A stretch of DNA of 8,464 bases. Origin: JBGTCY01 sp041748615 (GTDB taxonomy: Bacteria; Bacteroidota; Bacteroidia; Chitinophagales; CAIOSU01). The notes beneath the pieces were generated by a model. That model was not told where the DNA came from, did not search any database, and saw only the letters and a list, made by a program, of their open reading frames with translations. Below are positions 1 through 5,923 of this stretch, in pieces. A program made the position numbers and the translations under genes. Numbering within the stretch: position 1 is the first letter of the stretch; each line of letters starts with the position of its first letter. Location of the stretch: positions 1 to 8,464 of the forward strand of contig JBGTCY010000024.1 of NCBI GenBank assembly GCA_041748615.1, in the 5' to 3' direction.

Positions 1-24
1 TCTGTCACCCACCCTAAAAAATGT

Positions 25-32
25 TACTTTTG
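25..32 (+). promoter_or_regulatory. Bacteroidota-type -7 promoter element for miaB
   Basis: The bases TACTTTTG match the Bacteroidota sigma-factor -7 consensus TAnnTTTG at every fixed position. Transcription would then start at about 38-40, roughly 11 bases before the ATG at 51, which is a leader length usual for the phylum. I see no convincing -33 TTG element, and only 24 bases of upstream sequence are available. The element lies within the first codons of the longer reading frame that opens at 21, which argues against that upstream start. Confidence 0.55.
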
Positions 33-50
33 CAATCGCAAAAATATCCA

Positions 51-1580
51 ATGGAAGGCAGCAGCCAAATCATCGCATCTTTTACAAAAACTATTGACGA
101 AAACCGCCAGGGGGAATCGTTTGTATCTGACAAAAAGCCGGTGCGCGACAACGGCAAAAAGTTTTATATCGAAAGCTACGGCTGCCAGATGAATTTCAGT
201 GACAGTGAAATTGTGGCTTCCATCCTGATGGAAGATGGTTTTCAACCGATTACATCTTACGAAACTGCCGACCTCATTCTCATCAACACCTGCGCGATTC
301 GAGACAATGCAGAGCAGCGGGTGCGCAATCGTTTGAAAGAGCTTAATCATATCAAAAAGCAAAAACCGGAAGCATTGGTCGGTATCCTCGGCTGTATGGC
401 GGAGCGGCTGAAAGAGAAACTATTGGAAGAGGAAAAATTGGTGGACATCGTGATTGGTCCGGATGCTTACCGCGACTTGCCAAAATTGGTAGAAGAAGCG
501 GGCAGCGGACAAAAAGCGGTGAACGTGTTGCTTTCAAGGGAAGAAACCTACAGCGAACTAAGCCCGGTGCGGCTCAACAGTAATGGTATCACGGCTTTCA
601 TCACCATCATGCGCGGCTGCGACAACATGTGCTCATTTTGCGTGGTGCCTTTTACCCGCGGACGCGAGCGCAGCCGCGACCCCGAATCCATTCTGCATGA
701 AGCGCGTCATTTGTTTGAACAAGGTTATCGCGAAGTCACCCTGCTCGGTCAGAATGTGGATTCTTACCAATGGAACTCAGAACATTCCTCCAAAAAAGAG
801 ATTCAGAAGGCGCTTTCCAATGGCGGCTTGCAAGGCGAAACCTGCACCTTCGCCCAATTGCTTGAGCGCGTGGCGGAAATTCATCCTGATTTGAGAGTGC
901 GCTTTTCAACTTCCAACCCGCGCGACATGACGGATGATGTGCTGCATTCCATCGCGAAGTATGAAAACATCTGCAACAACATCCATTTACCTGTTCAATC
1001 CGGCAGTTCCAGAATTTTGGAAAAAATGAATCGCGGTCATCATCGCGATTGGTATTTGGACAGAATCAATGCGATTCGCAACATCATTCCCGATTGCGGC
1101 ATCACTACCGATGTGATTACGGGTTTTTGTTCGGAAACCGCAGAAGACCATCAGGAAACTTTGAGCCTCATGGAACAGGTTAGTTACGACTGGGCGTTCA
1201 TGTTTTTTTACTCCGAACGACCGGGCACGTTGGCTGAAAGAAAATATCCGGACGATATACCGCTTGAAATCAAAAAACGCAGATTGCAAGAGGTCATTCA
1301 ATTGCAGCAAAAAAAATCTTTGGAAAGCAATCAACGCGATATCGGAAAGACATTCAAAGTGCTTGTGGAAGGTGTTTCAAAAAAATCAGACGAAGAATTG
1401 TTTGGGCGCAACAGTCAGAACAAGGTCATCGTTTTTCCGAAAGGTGAATTTAAAAAAGGGGATTACGCGATGGTAAAAGTCACCGGGTGTACGGCTGCGA
1501 CATTGCTGGGCGTTGTGGAAGCCGCAAAGAATCAATCAACAAAAAAACTGAACGCATCACGTGGAATTACAAACGCTTAA
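51..1580 (+). CDS. miaB: tRNA-2-methylthio-N6-(dimethylallyl)adenosine synthase MiaB
   Basis: This is a radical-SAM methylthiotransferase that turns i6A37 into ms2i6A37 in tRNAs reading UNN codons, using two [4Fe-4S] clusters; it acts in the cytoplasm. Numbered from the ATG at 51 (509 residues), the N-terminal methylthiotransferase domain shows ESYGCQMN, NTCAIR and LGCMAER, giving the auxiliary-cluster ligands Cys45, Cys81 and Cys115. The radical-SAM motif RGCDNMCSFC supplies Cys190, Cys194 and Cys197. The last ~70 residues fit the tRNA-binding TRAM domain. An insertion at about residues 240-265, after the LGQNVDSY motif, resembles that of other Bacteroidota MiaB proteins. The frame is open from an ATG at 21, but I prefer 51: a -7 element lies at 25-32, and the leader of other Bacteroidota MiaB starts just ahead of the DE.RQGE segment. 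The 3' end overlaps the next gene by 20 bases, so the two are probably co-transcribed. MtaB and RimO are the alternatives; the motifs favour MiaB. Confidence 0.95.
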   Translation: MEGSSQIIASFTKTIDENRQGESFVSDKKPVRDNGKKFYIESYGCQMNFSDSEIVASILMEDGFQPITSYETADLILINTCAIRDNAEQRVRNRLKELNHIKKQKPEALVGILGCMAERLKEKLLEEEKLVDIVIGPDAYRDLPKLVEEAGSGQKAVNVLLSREETYSELSPVRLNSNGITAFITIMRGCDNMCSFCVVPFTRGRERSRDPESILHEARHLFEQGYREVTLLGQNVDSYQWNSEHSSKKEIQKALSNGGLQGETCTFAQLLERVAEIHPDLRVRFSTSNPRDMTDDVLHSIAKYENICNNIHLPVQSGSSRILEKMNRGHHRDWYLDRINAIRNIIPDCGITTDVITGFCSETAEDHQETLSLMEQVSYDWAFMFFYSERPGTLAERKYPDDIPLEIKKRRLQEVIQLQQKKSLESNQRDIGKTFKVLVEGVSKKSDEELFGRNSQNKVIVFPKGEFKKGDYAMVKVTGCTAATLLGVVEAAKNQSTKKLNASRGITNA

Positions 1581-2787
1581 AAACCGCTTCGGCATCATTG
1601 GCAGTTCCAAACCATTGGACAACGCCCTCAGTATAGCCGTGCGCGTTGCACCCACCAACCTCACTGTACTGATTACCGGGGAAAGCGGAGTGGGAAAGGA
1701 AATTTTTTCACAAATCATTCATCAACTCAGCCCGCGCAAACACAATCCGTTCATCGCGGTGAACTGTGGTGCTATTCCAGAAGGCACGATTGACTCCGAG
1801 TTGTTCGGGCATGAAAAAGGCTCCTTCACCGGAGCGCATGAAGCACGCAAGGGATACTTTGAAACCGTGAAAGACGGAACCATTTTTTTGGATGAAATCG
1901 GGGAAATGCCCATCGGCACCCAAGCGAGGTTGTTGCGCGTATTGGAAACGGGCGAGTTCATCCGCGTTGGTTCTTCCAAAGTACAAAAGACAGATGTCCG
2001 CATCATTGCCGCCACGAACATTGAACTAACCGAGTTTATCAAAAAAGGAAAATTTCGGGAAGACCTCTACTATCGTTTGAATACCGTTCCCATTAAAGTG
2101 CCGCCCCTGCGCGATCGAAAAGAAGATATTTATGTGTTGTTCCGCAAGTTCGCCATTGACTTTTCCGAACGCTATAAAACACAACCTGTTTCATTGGATG
2201 ATGAAGCCCGTCATTTATTAATCAATTATCCCTGGCCCGGCAATATCCGTGAATTAAAAAATATCGCTGAACAACTTTCCGTTTTGGCAAAAGAAAAAAT
2301 CGTTACCGCAGCCGAATTAAAACATCATTTCGCGGAAATTACACACAGCAACCTGCCGGCTGTGTTGAGCAGAAATGGCGCAAACAATGAATTTACCGAG
2401 CGTGACATTCTCTATAAATTGTTTTTCGACCTGAAAAAAGATTTGAACGACTTGAAGAAGTTCATTTTTGAAACCGCCTCGCGCAATAATCTTGACCTTG
2501 CAAAATATCCGGAAGAAACCCTGCTTTCCGAAAAATCGTCTATTGCGGTAGGCGGTGAATATCAGCGGCTCACCCCTGAAAAACCGGTGATTCTCGAGCG
2601 CACTGATACTTTTAATCATCATGAAGAAGTGGAAGACGAATCACTCTCCATCGCGGAGAAAGAAAAAGAATTGATTCAGAAAGCGTTGAAAAAACATAAA
2701 GGCAAACGTAAAAATGCCGCTTCAGACCTTGGCATTTCAGAAAGAACATTATACCGGAAAATCAAAGAATATGACCTTGAAGAGTGA
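1561..2787 (+). CDS. Sigma-54-dependent transcriptional activator, AAA+ and Fis-type HTH, no sensory domain
   Basis: This is a bacterial enhancer-binding protein (408 residues) that would remodel the RpoN (sigma54) RNA polymerase using ATP. The AAA+ core starts almost at the N-terminus. It has Walker A GESGVGKE at 40-47, the sigma54-contacting loop GSFTGA at 87-92 (usual form GAFTGA), Walker B IFLDEIGE at 108-115 with Asp111 and Glu112, sensor I around AATN (150-153), and arginine fingers in FREDLYYRLN (Arg166, Arg172). The motif YPWPGNIREL follows, then a charged linker at ~265-370, and a Fis-type helix-turn-helix at ~379-408 (NAASDLGISERTLYRKI). There is no receiver, GAF, PAS or other input domain, so activity must be set by abundance or a partner protein. 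It starts with GTG at 1561, inside the 3' end of miaB, and ends in a tandem TGATGA stop. Orthologues sit at this place in many Bacteroidota, but the target genes cannot be read from the window. Confidence 0.93.
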   Translation: MELQTLKNRFGIIGSSKPLDNALSIAVRVAPTNLTVLITGESGVGKEIFSQIIHQLSPRKHNPFIAVNCGAIPEGTIDSELFGHEKGSFTGAHEARKGYFETVKDGTIFLDEIGEMPIGTQARLLRVLETGEFIRVGSSKVQKTDVRIIAATNIELTEFIKKGKFREDLYYRLNTVPIKVPPLRDRKEDIYVLFRKFAIDFSERYKTQPVSLDDEARHLLINYPWPGNIRELKNIAEQLSVLAKEKIVTAAELKHHFAEITHSNLPAVLSRNGANNEFTERDILYKLFFDLKKDLNDLKKFIFETASRNNLDLAKYPEETLLSEKSSIAVGGEYQRLTPEKPVILERTDTFNHHEEVEDESLSIAEKEKELIQKALKKHKGKRKNAASDLGISERTLYRKIKEYDLEE

Positions 2788-2801
2788 TGAGAACTGCATT
2801 A

Positions 2802-2836
2802 GCAGATATTAGATATTAGACTTTAGATGTTAGATG
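2802..2836 (+). repeat. Degenerate 7-bp tandem repeat, five units
   Basis: Five heptamers lie exactly in phase: GCAGATA, TTAGATA, TTAGACT, TTAGATG and TTAGATG, starting at 2802, 2809, 2816, 2823 and 2830. The last four share TTAGA, and the first is more diverged. The tract sits in the only sizeable gap inside the operon, between the tandem stop of the sigma54 activator gene and lptE. It may be a slippage-prone simple repeat or an AT-rich regulatory spacer; the sequence alone does not decide. Confidence 0.75.
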
Positions 2837-2890
2837 CGTTGAGGAAGTTATTTAAAAATATTTCTTAATCAAAAAACAGCATTGAGAAAA

Positions 2891-3421
2891 ATGAATCAAA
2901 AAGTAAAATATCACTTTACAATTTCTACAATCTCTTTTTGTTTAATTTTTTTTGGTCTGTTAAACACCGGCTGTAAAATTTACTCTTTCACAGGCGCTTC
3001 CATCCCGCCAAATATCAAAACGATTACCATTAAAAGTTTCACGAATCAGTCTGAAAATGCCAATGCGGTTGTCAGTATCGAACTGACCGATTTATTAAAA
3101 GACAAGTTCATTTCCGAAACCAACCTGAATCTTATGGACTTTGGTGGTGATATGGAATTTTCGGGCGTAGTGACCGGCTATTCCATCAGGGGACAGGCAT
3201 CTACAGCCGACCAAACCACCGCCATCAACCGGCTCACGATTGCCGTGAAAGTGGATTGTCGCAACAACCTGAATGAAAAAGAAAACTGGACGCAAACTTT
3301 CACCCGCTATGATGATTTCGACAGCGACCTGAACCTTGCCGAAGTGGAGCCGCAACTCGTGCGGAGTATCAACCAGCAAATCGCGGAAGACATTTTTAAC
3401 AAAGCCTTTGTGAATTGGTAA
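2891..3421 (+). CDS. lptE: LPS-assembly lipoprotein LptE
   Basis: This is the outer-membrane lipoprotein that plugs and chaperones the LptD barrel during delivery of lipopolysaccharide to the cell surface. From the ATG at 2891 it has 176 residues: a short basic N-terminus, a hydrophobic stretch at about residues 10-26, and a lipobox-like LLNTGC with Cys28 as the probable lipidation site. The segment CKIYSFTGASIPPNIKT just after the cysteine is the hallmark start of mature Bacteroidota LptE, and the remaining ~135 residues suit the small alpha/beta LptE fold. The -3 position of the lipobox is Asn, where Leu is commonest, which is slightly atypical. A TTG at 2882 would add three residues; I prefer the ATG. 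The stop codon overlaps the next start by one base. LptD is not in the window. Function rests on the N-terminal hallmark and gene order. Confidence 0.88.
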   Translation: MNQKVKYHFTISTISFCLIFFGLLNTGCKIYSFTGASIPPNIKTITIKSFTNQSENANAVVSIELTDLLKDKFISETNLNLMDFGGDMEFSGVVTGYSIRGQASTADQTTAINRLTIAVKVDCRNNLNEKENWTQTFTRYDDFDSDLNLAEVEPQLVRSINQQIAEDIFNKAFVNW

Positions 3422-4524
3422 TGGACAGCGCGCGCTTCAACCGTTTGATCAACCATCCGGCATTGCTCCGGGGCGCTTCTATGGAGGAACTGCATTCAGC
3501 CGCCAATCAATTTCCCTTCTCCCCTATTTTGTATAATCTTATGGCGCTGAAAACGCAAACCTCAAACTCTGAGGACAATGAGGTGTTGCTCAACCGCGCA
3601 GCCATTAGAACACCGGACAGAAAAGGTTTGTTTCAATTGATTCAGGTGGGAATTCCTGAGTTGGAAGTAAATATTATCCGCGAACAACCGGACGAAATTC
3701 TTGTCCCTGTAATTGAGCCAAAAGACGAACAACCCGAATCAACATCCACTGAAGAAATTCCATCAGCTCAGCGATTGGAACCTGTTGAACAAACAGAATC
3801 TGTTGAAGCTCCTCAAACCGATAATAAAATCACCTCTGACGAACAAGTATTGATTACCGCTGAAACTGAAGTTGATTCATTGTCAGAAAAAAATGAAATT
3901 CTGGAAGAAATAGAAGAAACCAGTGAACTCACTTTTAATCTTCCCGGAAAGGATGAAGCGCTTTCCGCGCTAAAGTCATTTTTGGAAAATAAAAAAATTA
4001 CGGCTGAAGCGGAAGCTGAAATTGAAATAACAGCACCTGTTCCGGACTTAAATACTCAATCAAATTATCCGGATGAAAGCGATGAACATTCGTTTACAGA
4101 ATGGTTGAATTTATTGAAATCGGGTAAAAAAGAAGTTTCGGAAAAAAACCAGCTCAATAGTGACGAAAGAATAAAGTCACCGGCAAAATCAGAAACTACC
4201 AATGAAACGGAAATAAAGGTTCCTGAAAATTCTATTATTACTTCAAATGTTGAGATAGAACATGAAATCGGAAACCCAAAAGAGACCATTGATAAAAAAG
4301 CTACAATTCGGGAAACATCAGCGGAGGAAGCCGAAAAAGTGATTCGACAGGCAAAGGAAAGCCTTGTAGAGAAAAATGAAATGGTCACTGAAACACTCGC
4401 CTTGATTTACGTTGCTCAGAAAAAATATGAAAAAGCAGCCGGGATTTATGAGCAATTAGCCTTGATATATCCCGATAAAAAGACTTACTTTGCAGCCAAA
4501 TTAGAATCTCTAAAAAATAAATAA
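3421..4524 (+). CDS. Hypothetical Glu-rich protein with C-terminal TPR-like segment
   Basis: A protein of this kind commonly lies between lptE and secG in Bacteroidota, and its function is unknown to me. The ATG at 3421 uses the last base of the lptE stop (TAATG), so translation is probably coupled; that choice gives 367 residues. The N-terminal ~75 residues look helical and ordered, with FSPILYNLMALKT. Residues ~80-300 are Glu/Thr/Ser/Pro-rich, low in complexity and probably disordered, with two more ordered islands: one around ALSALKSFLENKK (~180) and SFTEWLNLLKSGKK (~224). Residues ~322-352 (ETLALIYVAQKKYEKAAGIY..) have the spacing of one TPR helix pair. I see no signal peptide or membrane segment, so it is probably cytoplasmic. 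The context suggests an accessory role in envelope assembly or secretion, but that is guilt by association only. Confidence 0.8.
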   Translation: MDSARFNRLINHPALLRGASMEELHSAANQFPFSPILYNLMALKTQTSNSEDNEVLLNRAAIRTPDRKGLFQLIQVGIPELEVNIIREQPDEILVPVIEPKDEQPESTSTEEIPSAQRLEPVEQTESVEAPQTDNKITSDEQVLITAETEVDSLSEKNEILEEIEETSELTFNLPGKDEALSALKSFLENKKITAEAEAEIEITAPVPDLNTQSNYPDESDEHSFTEWLNLLKSGKKEVSEKNQLNSDERIKSPAKSETTNETEIKVPENSIITSNVEIEHEIGNPKETIDKKATIRETSAEEAEKVIRQAKESLVEKNEMVTETLALIYVAQKKYEKAAGIYEQLALIYPDKKTYFAAKLESLKNK

Positions 4525-4531
4525 AATTAAC

Positions 4532-4855
4532 ATGTACGTTTTTCTTACTATCCTGATTATCCTCGTTAGCGTTTTGCTGGTTCTTGCCGTGCTGATTCAA
4601 AACCCAAAAGGAGGCGGATTAAGCGCCACTTTCGGAGGCATGGGCAACCAGGTGATGGGCGCCCGCAAAGCATCAGACTTCATTGAAAAAACCACCTGGT
4701 ACTTGGTAGTTTCCCTGCTGGCATTTAGTCTTGTTTCCGGAATTTTCATGCCGAAAGCCGGAACAAAAGCCGTCATCAAATCCGAAGTAGAAGGAAGAAT
4801 CGGCAACACACCGGTTTTCCCTGACCAGAGTCCCGGCTTGCCTCCTGCGGAATAA
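4532..4855 (+). CDS. secG: Protein translocase subunit SecG
   Basis: This is the small inner-membrane subunit of the SecYEG channel that aids SecA-driven preprotein export. It has 107 residues, with a first transmembrane helix at ~2-23, the conserved cytoplasmic loop QNPKGGGLSATFGG at ~28-41 followed by NQVMGARKASDFIEKTTW, and a second transmembrane helix at ~58-74. The tail of ~30 residues is hydrophilic and rich in Pro. The length is slightly over the usual 75-110 because of this tail, which is common in Bacteroidota. It starts seven bases after the preceding stop, with the A-rich leader typical of the phylum and no Shine-Dalgarno site. It is the last gene of the five-gene run. No U-tracted terminator follows; structured repeats do. 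Confidence 0.95.
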   Translation: MYVFLTILIILVSVLLVLAVLIQNPKGGGLSATFGGMGNQVMGARKASDFIEKTTWYLVVSLLAFSLVSGIFMPKAGTKAVIKSEVEGRIGNTPVFPDQSPGLPPAE

Positions 4856-4870
4856 GAGATTTTTATTTCT

Positions 4871-4927
4871 ATACCGAAACAATTCAGGTTTTCGAATAAT
4901 GAAACGGTAAAACATTCGGTATTAACC
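4871..4927 (+). repeat. 57-nt repeat, copy 1, with terminal inverted repeat
   Basis: This aligns without gaps to 5013-5069 with 45 of 57 identical positions. Its ends, ATACCGAA (4871-4878) and TTCGGTAT (4915-4922), are a perfect 8-bp inverted repeat, so the unit can close into a stem-loop. The block ATTCAGGTTTTCGA at 4882-4895 is identical in both copies and would lie in the loop region, as would a possible inner GTTT/AAAC pairing. It starts 15 bases after the secG stop. There is no U tract, so it is not a standard intrinsic terminator. Confidence 0.8.
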
Positions 4928-4969
4928 GAGAGTACATCTCTTTCCTTCGGAAATTCGACTACTCTCGGT
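4925..4969 (+). repeat. 10-bp perfect inverted repeat (hairpin) between the two 57-nt copies
   Basis: ACCGAGAGTA (4925-4934) and TACTCTCGGT (4960-4969) are exact reverse complements separated by 25 bases. An inner TTTCC/GGAAA pair around TTC could form a small second stem. The hairpin abuts, and by three bases overlaps, the end of repeat copy 1. It shares only the CCGA/TCGG core with the flanking copies, so it may be a diverged relative or an independent element. No T-run follows the right arm. Confidence 0.7.
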
Positions 4970-5012
4970 AAACTTTGAAAGCTGTGTGTTTTTAAACTAT
5001 TTAAGATTTTTT

Positions 5013-5069
5013 ATGCCGAAGGTATTCAGGTTTTCGATTAATCAAACTTCAAACCCTTCGGCATTAACC
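5013..5069 (+). repeat. 57-nt repeat, copy 2, with terminal inverted repeat
   Basis: This is the second copy of the element at 4871-4927, in the same orientation. Its arms ATGCCGAAGG (5013-5022) and CCTTCGGCAT (5055-5064) form a perfect 10-bp inverted repeat. Unit position 3 (A to G) and its partner, position 50 (T to C), change together relative to copy 1, so pairing is kept. The stem is also two pairs longer here. This is direct evidence that folding, as DNA or RNA, matters or mattered. It lies just upstream of the promoter-like element at 5093. Confidence 0.8.
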
Positions 5070-5092
5070 AAGCCCGGCAACCAACTCTTTCT

Positions 5093-5100
5093 TAGATTTG
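5093..5100 (+). promoter_or_regulatory. Bacteroidota-type -7 promoter element for the phasin-like gene
   Basis: TAGATTTG matches TAnnTTTG at all fixed positions. It lies 33 bases before the ATG at 5134 and is followed by an A-rich leader, so transcription would start at about 5106-5109. No clear -33 TTG is present. It fits the idea that the phasin-like gene is its own transcription unit, separate from the secG operon. Confidence 0.5.
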
Positions 5101-5133
5101 AAAATATAAACCAACATCAAAAAACTCCACCTT

Positions 5134-5586
5134 ATGGCAACATCAAAAAAAGCAACCCCAAAAAAATCTAACCCTGCAGCCGATGCGCTTCACAAACTTT
5201 TTCTTGCCGGTCTTGGACTCGCGGACGAAACCAACCAAAAACTGCATCAAACCTTTAATGATTTGGTGAGAAAAGGAAAAGCGAAAGAACCCGAAGTGAA
5301 AAAAGCGGTGGAAGACGTGCGCAAAAAAGCAATGGCAAAAAGGAAAGAATTGGAGAAAAAGTTTTCCAACCTTGTTGGTCAGAATGAATTGGTGAAATCC
5401 AAAGAATTCAAAGATTTGATGAAGAAGCTCGAAACGCTGGAGAAAAAAGCGAAGGAAACTTTCAGCAAAAAACCAGCGCAGTCTGCCGCAAAACCGGCTG
5501 CTGCCAAAAAGAAATCAGCGCCAAAGAAAAAACCGGCTGCTAAAAAGAAACCCGCACCCGCTCCTGCGGCTCAACCGGGAACCTGA
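5134..5586 (+). CDS. Phasin-family-like protein with histone H1-like Lys/Ala/Pro tail
   Basis: This is a 150-residue basic protein in three parts. The N-terminus (1-17) is Lys/Ser-rich. Residues ~18-112 form a helical, charged, heptad-like region beginning ALHKLFLAGLGLADETN and continuing through FNDLVRKGKAKEPEVKKAVEDV; this hydrophobic opening followed by a coiled coil resembles the phasin / PHA granule-associated family. The tail (~113-150) is built of imperfect AKKK / PKKKP / AAKKKPAP repeats, like bacterial histone H1-like proteins and the DNA-binding tail of PhaF from Pseudomonas. The sequence fits a small cytoplasmic protein that binds DNA, granules or both. The family comparison is from memory of motifs, and no PHA synthase gene is present to support a granule role. 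It has its own promoter-like motif and terminator. An unrelated nucleoid protein with a KPA tail is the main alternative. Confidence 0.85.
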   Translation: MATSKKATPKKSNPAADALHKLFLAGLGLADETNQKLHQTFNDLVRKGKAKEPEVKKAVEDVRKKAMAKRKELEKKFSNLVGQNELVKSKEFKDLMKKLETLEKKAKETFSKKPAQSAAKPAAAKKKSAPKKKPAAKKKPAPAPAAQPGT

Positions 5587-5591
5587 TTATT

Positions 5592-5656
5592 TCTCAAAAA
5601 ATCACCAATAAAAAAACCTTGCAGGATTCATACTCTGCAAGGTTTTTATTTTGAGA
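5592..5656. terminator. Nested bidirectional rho-independent terminator
   Basis: A 13-bp perfect stem, AAAAACCTTGCAG (5612-5624) with CTGCAAGGTTTTT (5635-5647), encloses a 10-base loop. The right arm ends in a T-run, and the A-run at the left arm gives a T-run on the other strand too. An outer 8-bp perfect pair, TCTCAAAA (5592-5599) with TTTTGAGA (5649-5656), encloses the whole. It begins five bases after the stop of the phasin-like gene, which it would terminate on the + strand. Confidence 0.9.
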
Positions 5657-5923
5657 TGAAATATACAGTTCAAAAGACTGAAATCCGGGGTTGACTCTTT
5701 TCCAAAAAAAGTAATTCCAACGGTGTGGAAAAAAATTACGAAGTGTGACAAATCGCTGTTTTACCTTAGTGGTTCGTCAAAATGCGGTTACAACGGTCGT
5801 CACATCCAAGCCCTACTATTCCGCGCTGTTTTGAGATAAGAATTTGCCGGAAATTAATGACAAGTGAGTATGATTTGATGTTCCGGTTTTTTCAGAATTG
5901 TTAAATATAAAATCATTTTTTTC
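5657..5923 (+). other. Gap upstream of smc, no gene seen
   Basis: I find no convincing gene here. One weak candidate promoter is TACCTTAG at 5762-5769, which differs from TAnnTTTG at one fixed base. A small imperfect hairpin is possible at 5711-5739: GTAATTCCA pairs with TGG and AATTAC across an A-rich bulge. Shorter inverted pairs occur (TGTGAC 5744-5749 with GTCACA 5799-5804; CCGGAA 5847-5852 with TTCCGG 5881-5886) and may be chance. The 20 bases before the smc start are very A/T-rich, usual for translation starts in this phylum. Confidence 0.5.

Noticed and set aside
21..50. Ten-residue longer MiaB start at the ATG at 21
   Set aside because: It overlaps a full -7 promoter match and adds residues not typical of the family.
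2882..2890. TTG start for LptE three codons upstream
   Set aside because: The ATG at 2891 gives a normal lipoprotein signal with basic N-terminus, and nothing supports the rarer TTG.
4871..5069. CRISPR array or attachment-site pair
   Set aside because: There are only two copies, 79% identical, with internal dyads and an 85-base spacing holding another hairpin; no cas genes or integrase are nearby.
5691..5720. TTGACT at 5691 as a sigma70-type -35 box
   Set aside because: No -10 box at a suitable distance, and this phylum's main sigma factor uses different promoter elements.
5857..5904. 15-codon frame upstream of smc as a leader peptide
   Set aside because: Too short, no promoter or attenuator pattern, no regulatory residue run.
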